Source: Branchiostoma belcheri (Eukaryota > Chordata > Leptocardii > Amphioxiformes > Branchiostomatidae). From it: a DNA stretch of 64,000 nt. The position numbers and the translations under genes were made by a program. Each line of letters opens with the position of its first letter. Within the stretch, counting starts at the first letter, position 1. The notes under the pieces were generated by a model. It was not told the DNA's origin. It saw only the letters and a program-made list of their open reading frames with translations, and made no database searches. The stretch spans positions 215,031 through 279,030 of the forward strand of contig NW_017802603.1 in the NCBI RefSeq assembly GCF_001625305.1, read 5' to 3'. Below, piece after piece: positions 11,206-23,800 of the stretch.

Positions 11206-13900
11206 CCGTCCCAAACGCCCGTCAATCCGTCGTCGCCTCGCCACGTCTGGTCATTTCAAAATTTTTCCCCTGCCATTTTTTTCTGGTAACTTAAGCCGGG
11301 TCAGCGACCTTTCCTCGTCAGGAAAACATCCCTATTAAAAGTGAGAGTGATTGATGGTATCCCTTATGGTAAACAGGTTGTCTGCCGGAGACAACGTCTG
11401 TCCTGTAGACCAGGATTTGGGTGGTTAGCTCAGCTGAAATAATTACCCGTCCTCCTGGCCAGACGACATTGTCCAGACGAAAGGGTCACGACAGCTGCGA
11501 AGATGGGCGCGATATATTATCCACACCTCGAGGTCAGCAGGTATAATTCCTCATTTTTGGGGGGCAAAAAGCAATCAATCAATCATAGTAGGTTAGTAAC
11601 AGGTAACAAAACACGAAAACAGCACAGAACACATGAAAACCACACAGAGAGGCAAATACAAGAACATGTGACAGATCAGGCTGGGGGGGGGGGTCAAGGG
11701 ATACTAAGGGACATTTATATATACATCTCTGAGAGTACAAACTAGAGGTAGTTATTCATGTTGCCAATATTTATCTTAGGCCGTGCTGGCCTTTCGTAAA
11801 TGCTGCCAACTTGACCAAATTTTATTTTCATTAGAAACTTATAAAACTTAAAAGTTAAAAGGGGAGGAGAGATTCTCGTATATCAGTTTATTTGTCCGAT
11901 TACAGATGGGATATGGACCTGTGATTTGTATTCTAACCTGCTTTTTGAGTTCAGATGTCCGAGGAGAGGTCAATATTAGACCCCAAACATCGGTACTCCG
12001 GTACGGGACAGTTGGTGATGTAAGGGGGAGGTGCTGTGTCTACTGCCTGACACGTGTTGACGGCCAGTCGGCGCACGATGGGGGTGGGCGAAACAACATG
12101 TGGGCACTTCGTACCTCACACATACACACCTTGTGCACACAGCACATCCCCCGATCGTAATACATTGTAGTCAGGTCATCTAAAAGTCTTAGTGTATGGC
12201 TTTGATGTAGTACGTTGTGATACTGGAAAACAAACAAACAAACAAACAAACAAACAAACAAACAAACAATAAGACAGACAGACATCTGCAGACGGACAGA
12301 CAGACAAAAACACTGTCTGTGCTACAATATTTCTGAGTTCCCCTGACTGTTTCGTTCCCTAGCTCTTCTTTAAATACCCTTTCTGTTGTGCACAGTTGCT
12401 CTTCTTTTTATTTCCTTCTTTTCTGAATTAATTTTGTATTTTATCTATTCCCGCTTACAATATTTGTAAAATCGTGTAATAGTGTCCCTTTATTCTGGGT
12501 CTGCTGATTCCAATTTTCAGTCCGGTCTCCTCTCCGTGCCCCCACCCGGATATCAAAAGGCTGGCCATGCATGGTGGTCCACACGGCCGAGAAGAACCAC
12601 ATTCTTCCCCCTGGTTAAGCCTTCCGCGGATCAAGCCACCCGCCTGTTTCAGACACACTTTAAGGATTTACGTGCCCAATGATACGTCTTTTAACATCTG
12701 CCAACACCCTGTACAGGTCAGCGCGCAAATAAAACACGCAGTATCGCACACTGAGGCTCCCGCAATCTGGGGAAAAGTCTGCCAAACAGTTCGTCCGTGA
12801 TCACGACATGGAAAAGTAGTAAGCTAAGAGGGTGGATAGATTTCAGTGATAGCATGAGGTGATCATATCATCATATCAGCGTCTGGTGTTAATAATGCTC
12901 ATGATGAAGCCATTACGGGGGTAAATGGCTTGTTATTCTCGCAAAGTAGTCTGAAACTTCACAGAATGGGACAACACTTAGCGACTTGTCAGCGTTTGAG
13001 CCGACACAGCGGTTCAGTTGTGGGTGTATGTAGGGCACGATGTGCAGCTGTAACAGAACTGTTTAGCAAGGGAACGACCTCCGGGGAGGTGATATATGGG
13101 TATACGTACAGTTTTGTGGATAATTCTGTCTATAAGGCCCGAGACGGAAGGGTAGGGCCCAGTGGGAGGGGCGGCTTTGAAAAATAAATAGCACAGGGTG
13201 GGGCAAAGATCTGCACCTACTGACACGTTAGCAATATTAGGGATGATACTGTTGATTATTCTCATATGATATTAAATGGGAGGGAGTACTGAGAAGAGTT
13301 TCACACAGGTATGATGAGGGCACGGGGGGGGCAGGAGAAGGGTCGACGTCGTCCTTGTCTCTGTCTTGAGGAGGTCTAACCCTAACTCTTAAAGACAGGC
13401 AATCGGCTGGAGTGGGCAGCTGGGGCGGATCGGTCCATTCGGCCAGAAAATCTGCCATCACCTCTCGGGGTAGATAACAGAAGAATGCGCTGGAGTATGC
13501 GGGTTACGGCCATGTGAGCCCGCGCCTCGCTTCACTCCAACTCTGAGCACGTCTCAGATCTGCACCCCAAGGACGCACATTTGTGCTTCTTTCAACCTCG
13601 ACAAGGTTTCCAACCTGCTAGCTTCAAGAACAAATTCTTCCCGTATTACACACTGTCCGAGAAAAAAAAATCGGTAACAGTTCGCGGTCAACATCGATCT
13701 CCGGCAGTAAGTAGGGTGTTATCGATACAAGCGGTTTTAAAAGGTTTGCCCGTACCTGGCAGATGGGAGGCAGCGAGGCGGGAGAAGTGTTTACAGACAG
13801 GGTATCTTGTCCGATTGAGCGTGCTGTGGATTAAGTGGAATCTCGGGTTGGGGAGAGGTAACTTTTCAGAAGCAGCCCTCTGAAACAAATGGGTGAAGTT
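11206..13900. other. Gene-free interval
   Basis: This interval holds a run of 11 G at 11,683-11,693, the AAAC/GACA simple repeats listed separately, and unique sequence. Frames around 12,455-12,800 and 13,014-13,461 overlap on both strands and have no recognisable domain. CGTTTGAG/AAGTGG-type words occur but not above what chance would give. Confidence 0.45.
12231..12306. repeat. (CAAA)n followed by (GACA)n
   Basis: About nine and a half perfect CAAA units (12,231-12,268) run into an interrupted GACA tract (12,271-12,306). Similar (CAAA)n tracts recur at 36,969 and 51,067, so they may be tails of a decayed retroposon. The flanks shown here do not align obviously. Confidence 0.9.
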
Positions 13901-16084
13901 TTTTTTTCGCCGCAGAAACCGTGAGTTTAGACACTGCAGACTAGCAGGTCAAAAACGTCAGAGGGAAGAAGTGACGCGGAATGTATACATAGAGAACGCC
14001 TGGGACTATCGTTCACCTGTGTAAAGAACTTGCACTCAAAGGGGCGCGGAAAAAAGGACGGCCCGTGTCACTTAATGCTCAATTTGGCTCCCCAGAGTGG
14101 CGAAGGGCACGTCCGTCGATGGGAAAGCTTTCATATCAAAGAGCCATTAGTCGTCGACAATTGGGACAATGGTTTACTTTCGCTGACAATCTGTTTGGCT
14201 AGTGAGTCCATTCGGGCATTCATTGCACGAACTTTGCCACCATCGCAGCGTATAAATACCCGCTTCGGGGGCAAAACTATATCCCCAGAACGCCACCAGA
14301 AATCGGTTTAATTACATTGCAGAACCCCAGTGTCATGCCTGCCAAAATCCTTCCCGTGGCGGCTCCCAGAAACAGGCTTTTAACGATGTTTAATGATGGG
14401 CCCAAATTACCGGGCTTTAATCGAGTGTCAATCAGTTTATCGCCCGCGCCTCGGCGGTTGCCTCGTTGGGTTGGCTCGCTATTGGCCAATTACAAATATA
14501 AATACAATTAATATTAGGACTGTTGACTGCAGAGCAAGCAATGCCGGCCCGCTAATCAGCAAGGAGCAATCTGTAGCCCAGGATGTGACGGGGGATACCA
14601 GAAATGCGGCGGTAGAGAGAAAAGCGGAATGTTGGGGGACGTGACATGCACCGGCCACAATTAAGTTGTCAAGGTCGGATAGGGCTATAGGGTGATGACG
14701 GGAACGGTGTATTTAAAAGAGCCAGCGATGAAATCTGTCCGTGCTACAGAGGCAGCTAATACGGTTGCCCGTGAAAAGAGGTTTAAAGAAATGCGTCTAA
14801 ACGTTTGGTACAATTTAGGACGGTAAAATGAAGCATCACAGGAGGTTTGCAATCGACCACGGTAATAACAGTGGAGCCTGAAGAGGAAACGAACTATTAC
14901 AGACCAATTTGGCGGCCTCCCGCTGCCGGCTATCGGGCCGTACGTGGTCTCTAAATGCACCGTTCTCAAAACATCGCTCTTTCCGCGGGACGCGTTGTTT
15001 GATCAGGACTGTTCATTGCCCAAATTTCTCCTTAATCACGTACGTTATAGTGAATGTTGTTTGAACGCGACTTACGACAAACATGTGGACTGTATTATAC
15101 AGATAACGTCTGTTTATCCGGTCCCTACATATCAGTACCCATGATGCTCCGCGGCACGAAAAAGTAACATCGCCGGAGCTTTTCCCCGCCACTTCAGCCC
15201 GGTGTGTGGAAATCAAAGGCCTGGTGACTGAGTGATTTCAAATGGTTTGAAATCTATCATGAGGGGTTCATTAGGTAGCGCAGCTGGCCGATCAATTGAG
15301 GCGACCTACCTAGCCGAACACTTTGTTTAATGTTACCGTTGTACTGCCCAGCGTGGAGTAGGAGGAGGGGGACGACATCCGCGGCAATCAATTAATTGCG
15401 AGCGGTTCTGGGTTAATTGGGCTCGTTAGAAATCGGTTTAAGTGGTTTTAAATCGATGAGCTGATAGCGGAGAGAAGGCTAGGGGGGAGAACGCCCGATG
15501 ACGTGTCGTGTTTTCTCTCCTGTCTACCTCTCTATTCACCCGTCACGAGTCGGTTAGAACAGACCTGTGCTGCGGTCCGGGGTCCAGCCCGGCCCGGCTG
15601 TACGTGTGCGTGTTTTCAATTGAGGACAAGGGTGCTGGAAATATCCATTTCTGTGGCATTTCTGGCAGGGGCGAAACCCGAGCTTTTGATTGACAGCTAA
15701 TGATTTAGCTGTAGCGGGAGTGGATCGCCCTGGAGGTTCCTTTTGTCTTTATTGTCCATTGTGTCCAGACCAGAGGAGTGTGGTAGATAAGACTGTCCAC
15801 TTTCTTCGACCATCCCGAGTCCCGAACCTCGCTCCGCTTTCTGCCTCATATGCCCGTGTCAACAAAGCCCCTTTAATTACCCTTATCAGCGTCCACAATC
15901 GCTGTATTGATTTGTTTAGTGTGTCAAATAATTCGGCTCAATTGTGCAGCGTTTCTGGAACGAGGTGCCAACTGATTGGGAGTAATTGCGGCAGTTGTGC
16001 CATTGGCTCTCCGCCACCGGTCGGAGCAGGACGGCGCGCTAGTTCAGTCCTGACTACGGGCGCGGGTCGCAGGTGGTCCCGAGG
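13901..16084 (+). promoter_or_regulatory. Putative 5' regulatory region of the homeobox gene
   Basis: This stretch precedes the homeobox gene and lacks mobile elements. It contains a canonical TATAAATA at about 14,246-14,253 (unproven as a promoter), two ACAAT SOX-type words near 14,155-14,172, a perfect spaced palindrome GATTTCAAA-TGG-TTTGAAATC at 15,234-15,254, and a homeodomain cluster at 15,385-15,450 (CAATTAATTG, TTAATTGG, TTTAAGTGG, AAATCGAT). The transcription start is not identifiable. Assignment as regulatory rests on position and motif content only. Confidence 0.35.
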
Positions 16085-17801
16085 ATGGCGATGCAGCAGG
16101 AGGCACGAGCGGCGTGCACCGTGGGCAGGCCGATCGCGCTCTACACCACGCCGCCCATATGGCACCAGCACATCTACCATCCAACGTCCAAACAACCGAC
16201 CCGCCACTTCATCGCCGACATCTTAGGATTACGTCCCGATAAAGATGACAGGCCACGGTCGCCCTGCCTGCTCGGTCCTGAACTCCAGCACGCCAAGGCC
16301 GTAGACTCGGCCAGGTCACCGAAAGGGAACGCGAGGACCTCCGTGGGCGCTGCGGGCTCGACGCGAGAAGATTCCGACTCCGAGGCGCGGTCGTCGGACA
16401 GCGGCCGAGACCAGGACGAGTCCGGCCATGGTACGTTCTCCCCACGACTCTTCCTTACATACCCTAACTTTTCTTTTACCTCATATGTTACAGGCGTAAG
16501 AAACAATTTCCTTAAGAGATGGTGGTAAGATCTATGAATCTTAACGTACTACAAAACTTTTGGATAATTTAGTTCACTTTCCGTGGAAGGCTGTAAAGCT
16601 TGTAGTTTACTAGTACATGGCACCGTCTGGCCTTATGGATGTGTGCTGAGCATATTTGTTGATTCAACTTGCAGGCTTCTAAACGTTTCTGGGTCTAAAT
16701 TGAGTTCAGTCCGCACATATTTATAGTGATGAACCCACATTTATGTCTGTATACAGAGAGTGGCGACAACAAGGTCCCCAACGGCACAAAAAGAAAATAC
16801 GAAGATGGCGGCAAGAATTCCGAAAAGGACACAGACGGCACCCAAGAAGACAAGCCGAAGAAGAAGAAAGCGCGGACGACGTTCACAGGAAGACAGATTT
16901 TTGAGCTGGAGAAACAATTTGAAGTGAAGAAGTACTTGTCAGCGTCAGAGAGAGCAGACCTAGCGGCCCTACTGAATGTCACAGACACACAGGTACGAGA
17001 AGTTATTTGTTGTACTTCTAGTTTATTTTTGCAGGCGCGCTTATGCTTTGGTTTATAGAAGCTTGGCAAGGATAAGGCATAACGTATCGAGTACCCATCG
17101 TCAGTAAACTGTCCACGACAATATGGTTTCAATCTGTCCTAAGGTTAAAGACGTTAGTAGTGAACAGAGGACGACAGTGCTTGGTGGAATAATTATGGGG
17201 CACATGTACTGCCAACTGGCCGTGGTACGAGGGGAGGTCGGACGACCGAGCGGTACAGAAAGGACTGGGGTAGGTTTGAAGTTGGCAGAGCATAATCTGC
17301 ACCATTTAGCAGACAAAGACCGGTCGTGCTTGCGGAAGGGTTTACTGATATTTGTGTTCTTGGCGGGTGGTGCCCATGCCTTTGCAGGTCAAGATCTGGT
17401 TCCAAAATCGCCGGACAAAATGGAAGAAACAGGACGGCATCTCCAACGCCGAGGCGGCGGAACACAAAATCGGCGGCAGTCGTCACATCGATACGGTGCG
17501 CCAACGCGAGCAGCAGCGATCCACCAAGGAGCTTCAGAACTGCGAGGCGCCTGTTGAAACTGAAACAACAACAGACTGCAATGACTCCAACAATAACAGC
17601 ACAGAGCGGGCCGAGCACAGCGGGATGGAGACCGAGAATGCCGAGCCCGACCTGCGGCACGCCGCGGACCCAGAACCCGCCGAACCTCCCGCTGGCGCCG
17701 TGGCAGCAGAAGCCCTCGAACCTCCGCCTAACCAGGAGGCCGTGAAAAACGGTACTGTGAACGTTAAAGACGAATCTTCGCAAACGTGCGACACGGACTA
17801 G
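16085..17801 (+). CDS. Nk7: NK7-type homeobox transcription factor, three exons
   Basis: A DNA-binding developmental regulator, expected in the nucleus. The coding model joins 16,085-16,430, 16,757-16,992 and 17,388-17,801 (331 aa plus stop). Phases agree: exon 1 ends in phase 1 and exon 2 in phase 0, and all junctions are GT/AG. The ATG has A at -3 and G at +4, and an in-frame TAG lies at 16,040-16,042. Residues 42-49 (FIADILGL) form an eh1/TN-like motif, known in NK-related factors as a Groucho-binding repressor peptide. Residues 92-140 are Ser/Asp/Glu/Lys-rich. The homeodomain spans residues 151-210, with F8, W48, F49, N51 and R53 in place and helix 3 reading [15 protein letters not shown]. 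The intron between homeodomain positions 44 and 45 is a classic site. The tail is acidic and Pro/Ala-rich. The [10 protein letters not shown] helix 1 with T54 points to NK7; NK6 is the next nearest. Gene structure is very likely; the family name is recalled, not searched. Confidence 0.85.
16431..16756 (+). other. Intron 1 of the homeobox gene (326 bp)
   Basis: It starts GTACGT after CATG and ends TATACAG before AGAGTGG. The phase-1 junction restores one Glu codon and joins SGH to ESGDNK. No TAG/TGA/TAA breaks the joined frame. The interior has no repeat or second gene. Confidence 0.85.
16993..17387 (+). other. Intron 2, inside the homeobox (395 bp)
   Basis: It starts GTACGA after CACACAG and ends CCTTTGCAG before GTCAAGATCTGG. 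It splits the homeodomain between residue 44 (Gln) and 45 (Val) in phase 0. Reading through without splicing breaks the frame and loses helix 3, so splicing is required. Confidence 0.9.
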
Positions 17802-17853
17802 CCTAGCTGTAGCGTCAGGTGTTTGTGCAGATGTACAGGTGTTTATTTCACGA

Positions 17854-17859
17854 ATTAAA
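17854..17859 (+). terminator. Possible polyadenylation signal ATTAAA
   Basis: ATTAAA, the commonest variant signal, lies about 53 bp after the TAG stop. No AATAAA is seen in the next 450 bp (only AATAAG near 18,165). A very short 3' UTR is possible, but a downstream signal could be used instead. Confidence 0.35.
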
Positions 17860-20800
17860 AAAGCTGTCTATGGTAACAGTCGGATTTTGTCAGGGACAAA
17901 GCAGTTTTCCTCAACTGAGTGTCTGACATCGGAGAACGCATAGCAGATAACTGCCAGATGTTTATTAGAGTAGATATATAGTTATTATGTTCGTGTTTCT
18001 TGCTTGTTCTCGTTGTTTTTCGTTATCCTAGAGACTCGAAAAAGTACAAAGCGCTACTAGAGTTTATTGTGAGATTCAAACTGAGCCCGCGTGGGAAAAT
18101 CTATTTGAACATTCCTGACTTGATTGTTGATCCGTTTAGAACGGGTGACAAATGTGAAAGAGAAATAAGATAAGAAGCGTAAAACCAGTCGCACTGGATA
18201 CTGTACAAAATACGCCTAATCTACCATTGTAGGTTGTCTTTCTATCGTATCAAAGCTGTTTGTTTTGTTGTTGTAAAGAAGTTGTTTCTGGTTCGCTGTA
18301 GAAAAGTTTCACACAGAAGACTTGTTACCGAAACATCCACGGTGTCAGAGGTCATTTCGTTTTCTTTTCCATGTCATTCTGTCGTCTGCGTCGGTTCGCG
18401 GGGCCCAGACCCCAGACATTGCTGGCAATTGAACCGTGGCTCTTGCTAGTGGTTTGCCAAAACCTAATAGTCCGAGTAATTGTCCAATAACACAGGGCCA
18501 TTACAGGTAGTTACTAAATTGCCCTTTCAATGATTTTCCTTCCAAGGAAAGTGGCAGAAATATCTATATCGCGGTCTTTGTGTGGGCACTGTAATCCGGG
18601 GAGTTAGATGCGCTGTTAGGATAGTGCATTTACGGGCTTAATGGACACAGAGGGTAGAAAGATTCACGCCTGATGTGCTTATGAGTACAAGTTGGGTGCA
18701 CGCGTTTGTGAAATCGCTCACGGGTGTTAGTCGTGTGTAATCACATCACGAAACGCTTGTTCACACAGGACGCGGCGCCTTAAATACACATCCAAACCCT
18801 TTCATGGGGGAACTCAATTGGAAATTTTCGTCAGACGAATTCTACACACTAGTTAGGCTGTCAGAGGCACGCCACGGCTCATAGAAAGGTCATCAATAGC
18901 GAAGTGATCTCTTAATGGGCGAAACAGAGGGCTCGGGTAGTCATGGCGCCATTTTCTAAATCGACCGAAAGATCGTTTGTTTCAACAGTAGTGCAGGGTG
19001 TAAATTATTTGAGAAGCCGTCTGCCAGGGTTATGGCTGTCCATTATTGCTACAACACGCCCAGAGTCTCTCAACAAAACGATCTTTGACGAACAGCCTCA
19101 ATAACGACACTTACAGGCCGTAGTGCTCAATCAGTCGTCTGACAAATTTGTCCGCCAAAACCGTTTGCTGAAGGGCATGCTGATTTTCATGGCCGGCTGA
19201 CAGAGAAAAGATAGAACCCAAGCGTGCAAGGAACGGAAGCTCAATCCCGTACTTTTGAACGCCACCGTTTATTATTTCTTTCACCCGTGCTTGATGATAA
19301 ACGACCCACACCCTCAGAGACAGACATATTGTGGACTTTTGTCTGTCACGAAGTCGTCTGAAATGCTCCATGTTGTTTACACCAAGGTTCGTCTTTACCA
19401 CCAACCCATAAATGTACCGTGTAGACTGATGTACGACTGTAACCTTTTGCCTGTCCATAATATGAGAAAATTGCATAGTAAATCTATGTTGAGTCAACAT
19501 TTTTGTCTTTCAACACTTGACTGTTGGAACTACTAATTTGGCGATTTTTGGCGGCAAGTTTCCTGCACACAGGACAAAATGAAGGCTCAGTGTGACCCAC
19601 ATTTCTGTCACGTAAATCCGTCTATTAAGGAGGCTCTTTACCTAAGGAAACTGTGTACGGTGCTAGCTGATAAACAAAGAATTTGAAAGATGGAGTTTTG
19701 ACCCCAAGCGTTCGTGCTCGGCATGTGGGCGGACACACATAAACGGACAATTTATATCATTACTTGTTGACACAGAGTCTAGGGCTATAGGTAGTTGTAT
19801 GTGTACTGTCCCTGTCAAATTCGTGTTAACTCGTGGTTGTGTACACCCCAGATGGGTGTAAATTAGCCATGATCGCCAAATATTTGCGGGACGAGAAGTG
19901 CGGGCCGCACGAGCTCGTCTCCCGGGGACCCACGAATTCCTGTCCGCCATGCGAGTGCGTGGACACGAACGGTTCCCTCAGTGTAAATGAATTGCTTTGT
20001 TTCTGCGCAAAAGGTGTGAAAACCACACGAAATGACCCTAAACTCAAACCTCAGGACAAAGTTTGCATCTAAATTCCTCTGCTCCATGAGTTTTTCGTAA
20101 AATACATTTCTTCTCACCGATGATCGTGCAATGAGGTTGCTAGTGTGTGAACTACTGTGCAAAAATTCAGTGCTGAGATATTGTAAGTAAACATCACACT
20201 TCAATATGCTCTAAGGATTGTGGATTAAGTCTGTCAGCCGATAATATGGAACAGCAACAGGGGCGTTTGTCTTGATACTGACTCTATTTTCTTTCATACC
20301 CATGCGAAAAGCCTCCCTAATCGTTCTAGGAAGTGCGCCTAATACCTCGCTAATAGGCATACAAAAAGGTGCTAATGCCTTTATGGTGTGTCCAGTCATA
20401 ATAGGATTTGTAGTTCTCTCTCAATAGACCCGCTGGGGAGTATATAACGGAGATGGCCCGGCCCCTCCTCCTCCCCTCTTTGATGGTTTGGTAATGGTCG
20501 GTTGAGGGTCTGTGTGAGGGAACTTCCGTCCAGATTATTTCCTAGCGTGAAATCTGGAATTGTCTGAAACGTTTCCAGCTACAAACGGGGGCATTAGTTC
20601 TGTGCACATGGTGTGGAGTATAATCACAAAAGGCATACAAATTGCTAATAGAGCATTTCTTTCAAACGGTCTCGAAAAGGACGACAGCCTAATTTACCTA
20701 ATACATGTATATTAGGTCCTTGTGATTGACCATTAGTTCCTCCCTAGATAGTTTTAATTCTCTAACTGTTCGATACAGCAAATCGTGCCACTCTAACTAA

Positions 20801-23800
20801 GGCAGAGTGGGTCACCAATAAAAATGTCTTTGCAAGTTTTAAACCAAGCAACAAAACCTGACGGGCGATCAACTTCTCGACGGTCAGACAGACCAACGCG
20901 TTGGCATCTGAACATGGTACTTCAATGCAGAAAAAACACCCTGGATAAACCATTAAAAACGGCTTAACTATACTTGTCTTTTGACTACGTGTTAAAACCC
21001 CGGATTCCCGGGTGTGCCCATGTCGTTGTGGTCTGTTTTTGGTTGGATACTTATCTTAAGAATCGATTCAATACTTTTTCATAGGTCACGTCTGCTATTG
21101 TTTATCCTAAGACAGGTTCGTGCAAATCCAAAGGTGTTAGGTTTGAACACGTACAAAGAGCTCCGAGGCTCAAGCACGTTTCCCTACAATTATTCACATG
21201 CGGGTAGGCACCCACAATTAGCTGTTAGACCTCGTTAATTGGGCGTCTCGGGGTGGTGGGGACCCTTCAGTAGACATAAGCTCTGTTTAGCTCAGGTTCT
21301 GGGCCTGTCCGAACATTCCCCCAACTTACAACACAAACCTGTACATAGGCCAAATAGCTTCGTTGTCTACGTACAAACATTGCCGTCATTCAGAAGGAGG
21401 ATGTAACTGTGACCCCGTACCAGCTGTTTGCTCATGCAAAGAAGCTAGAATCCTTCTGCATTGCTTAGACACAAAGCGCCTCCCAGATCCGTTAATTGTA
21501 CCTCTTTTACAATCAAAATAAGAACAAGCAATTTGTTTAAGTTACCAGCCCAGTTCCCCGCGAGCCAAGAGCTCTTCCTCTGTATACAGACCCGTTGCTT
21601 TCCTAAGCCCCCACGAATGCTTAAATTGTGCACAAGCGATCGGGTTCCTAAACATGGAAGAATACCGGGGATTAGCCCGCTTCCTGCGGTAAACTGCCGC
21701 TGTCCTAGGCCGCGATGGCATGCGACTGATAGACTGTGATAGGCAGGTTTACTTACTACGAGCTCGAACAATTAAAGATGGAGTTCCTTGCCCACCGCGG
21801 TAGTTTAATACACGTGCTGGCGGCAAATAGTAACAAACCTGCGGCCGGTTGTCGGGGTGAGGTTGGGAGGGGGTTATTTTGCTAAAGAATAGAGTTATGC
21901 TCGTAGATATCCTTCATCATGGTTTCCTCTGAATTTTTAAACAGATGACTTCAAGGATTTTATGATGACTTGAAAGGCAATCATCCGGTAATTTTGGAAA
22001 CGCAAGCATCTGTCCGATATGAGGAAGGCTGGTATATAACGAGTTAGGTTAGCTTCAGCCTGGGTAGTTTGTGGGATCCTTCATCCGGGCTCTCTCTGTG
22101 TTTTGTTGGACAGATGGCTTTGACGACCGGAAGGCCCGATTTGCAGCGATCACATGCAACTGTGACATACATGTAATGTGTATTATTGAGAGTCTTATAA
22201 GAGCTTAGTTACCCCGTTTGTGGACACTAGCATTCCCAAAATGTGAGACTAACTTATAGTTTTGGTGGTGGATTTCTGTAGCAAATTCACCTTAATCACC
22301 CACACACTCCACTCAAAGATCACAAAAAGAAACCGTTTCTATTGGATGTTGGCCATGGACATATCCCCACAAGCAGACAGAAATAGGATGTCAATAGTCG
22401 ATTTCTTGAAGAGATCTTGTTAAAATTTGGTCAGTCAAATCTTTTCTAACAGCATTAATCCTGAAATGTGAATATCACATGAACACGATATGATTTTGTG
22501 TCTGTCTATTAATCATCACTTGATAGAAGTAAGTAGATGGAGCGGTCATGCATGTGTGAAAGGATCTGCGACGGGTTGGAAAACGCAGCATTTATTTAAC
22601 TTTTACTCAACACTTCCACCTACATGGCACTAAGCTGAATGATGGTCGTCTTCACAAAGGGAGTCAACGGCCCAGAGCCATAGCTAGGCGACATCGTCTA
22701 TTTTGGAACGGTTTCCCTGTCAAACTCCGGGAGTCACCGGTGGAAAGCAGACGACAGAAATGAAACAGCTGCGGCCATCCACGTGCAGTGTCCGTACATT
22801 GAGGGCGCTAGCTGGAGCGATTTTCCCGCTCAAAGTCTGGTGTTTCTGCGTTTCTTCCCGCCAAAATAGTGGTGACCTGCAGCTGCCGTTTCGTAGGAAT
22901 GTCGTTCACAGCTATCTGGTCACCAATTTGGAAATAGCCCCAAATCTGTAGAGAAACAAACACCATATGAAGACAGGATTGGCTTTGCTTTTATGCTGGA
23001 AGAAACACCTGCAAGGTATAGGTAGATATCCCACAGGACACCTAGGCTATTTTGCCAAAAATTTCGCTCAACTTGACACCCGCAAAGCATCATGTTGCGC
23101 GTTATTGAGGTACAGATTGCTTGCAGACGATGGAAGGATCAGTTGATAACGCTACTCGGAAAATGCACGCTGCTTTTTATAGTTTTTATGTGTGTTAAGT
23201 TGGCACGCAGTCACCGTCGTAAAATAACATTTGTGAGAACTCATAATCATGTCTACCATAACCACTTTGCCAGAAATCAATCAAGCCTTTTAACCAATAT
23301 TTTGGCAACAAATCTCCAGCTCTAATTGTCTGTCAGTAATCGTTTTCCCCACAATGGGACGAAAACAATCTCACCGAGCCGCGGGAAGAGATTAGACTGA
23401 TACACGGGAGTTCTCACGCATAGATGTGTCTTCTTGAGAGAAACCGCTGGACGACGTTTTTCAACACGGAATCAAAAGTCCGTGAACTGTAATAGGTTGT
23501 GTCTGACCTGCCCGGGGTTGGAATACGCCAGGTTTCAATGATATCTCACTCAGGACGCCGCACCGCAGTGTCCCTCCACAAGACGAGAGCGGTCGGCGGG
23601 TCTTCCCACATGGCAGCTATTACTATCCGCGGGAGAGCGCAAAGGAAACCCGGCCCTCATCACCGCTACACGTCCCGACCCCGCGCAACCTAAACAAAGG
23701 GGGACTTCATTTACGCCCTGCAAGCATATCCCCAGTCAGATATAGTTCACAGAGATATTACTTTCAGATCACACACCTTTAAAGAAGTGCCGCTCCCTTT

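Noticed and set aside
11417-11435. TTAGCTCAGCTG as a tRNA or SINE A box (also near 21,288)
   Set aside because: No B box (GGTTCGANNC) follows at the right distance and no cloverleaf can be drawn.
13831-15445. TTAAGTGG words upstream of the homeobox gene as autoregulatory NK sites
   Set aside because: The AAGTG preference depends on Tyr54 of NK2-type homeodomains; this protein has Thr54. About four such 8-mers are expected by chance in 64 kb.
15690-16226. 178-codon plus-strand frame overlapping exon 1 of the homeobox gene
   Set aside because: It reads exon 1 in a different frame and its upstream part has no protein-like features.
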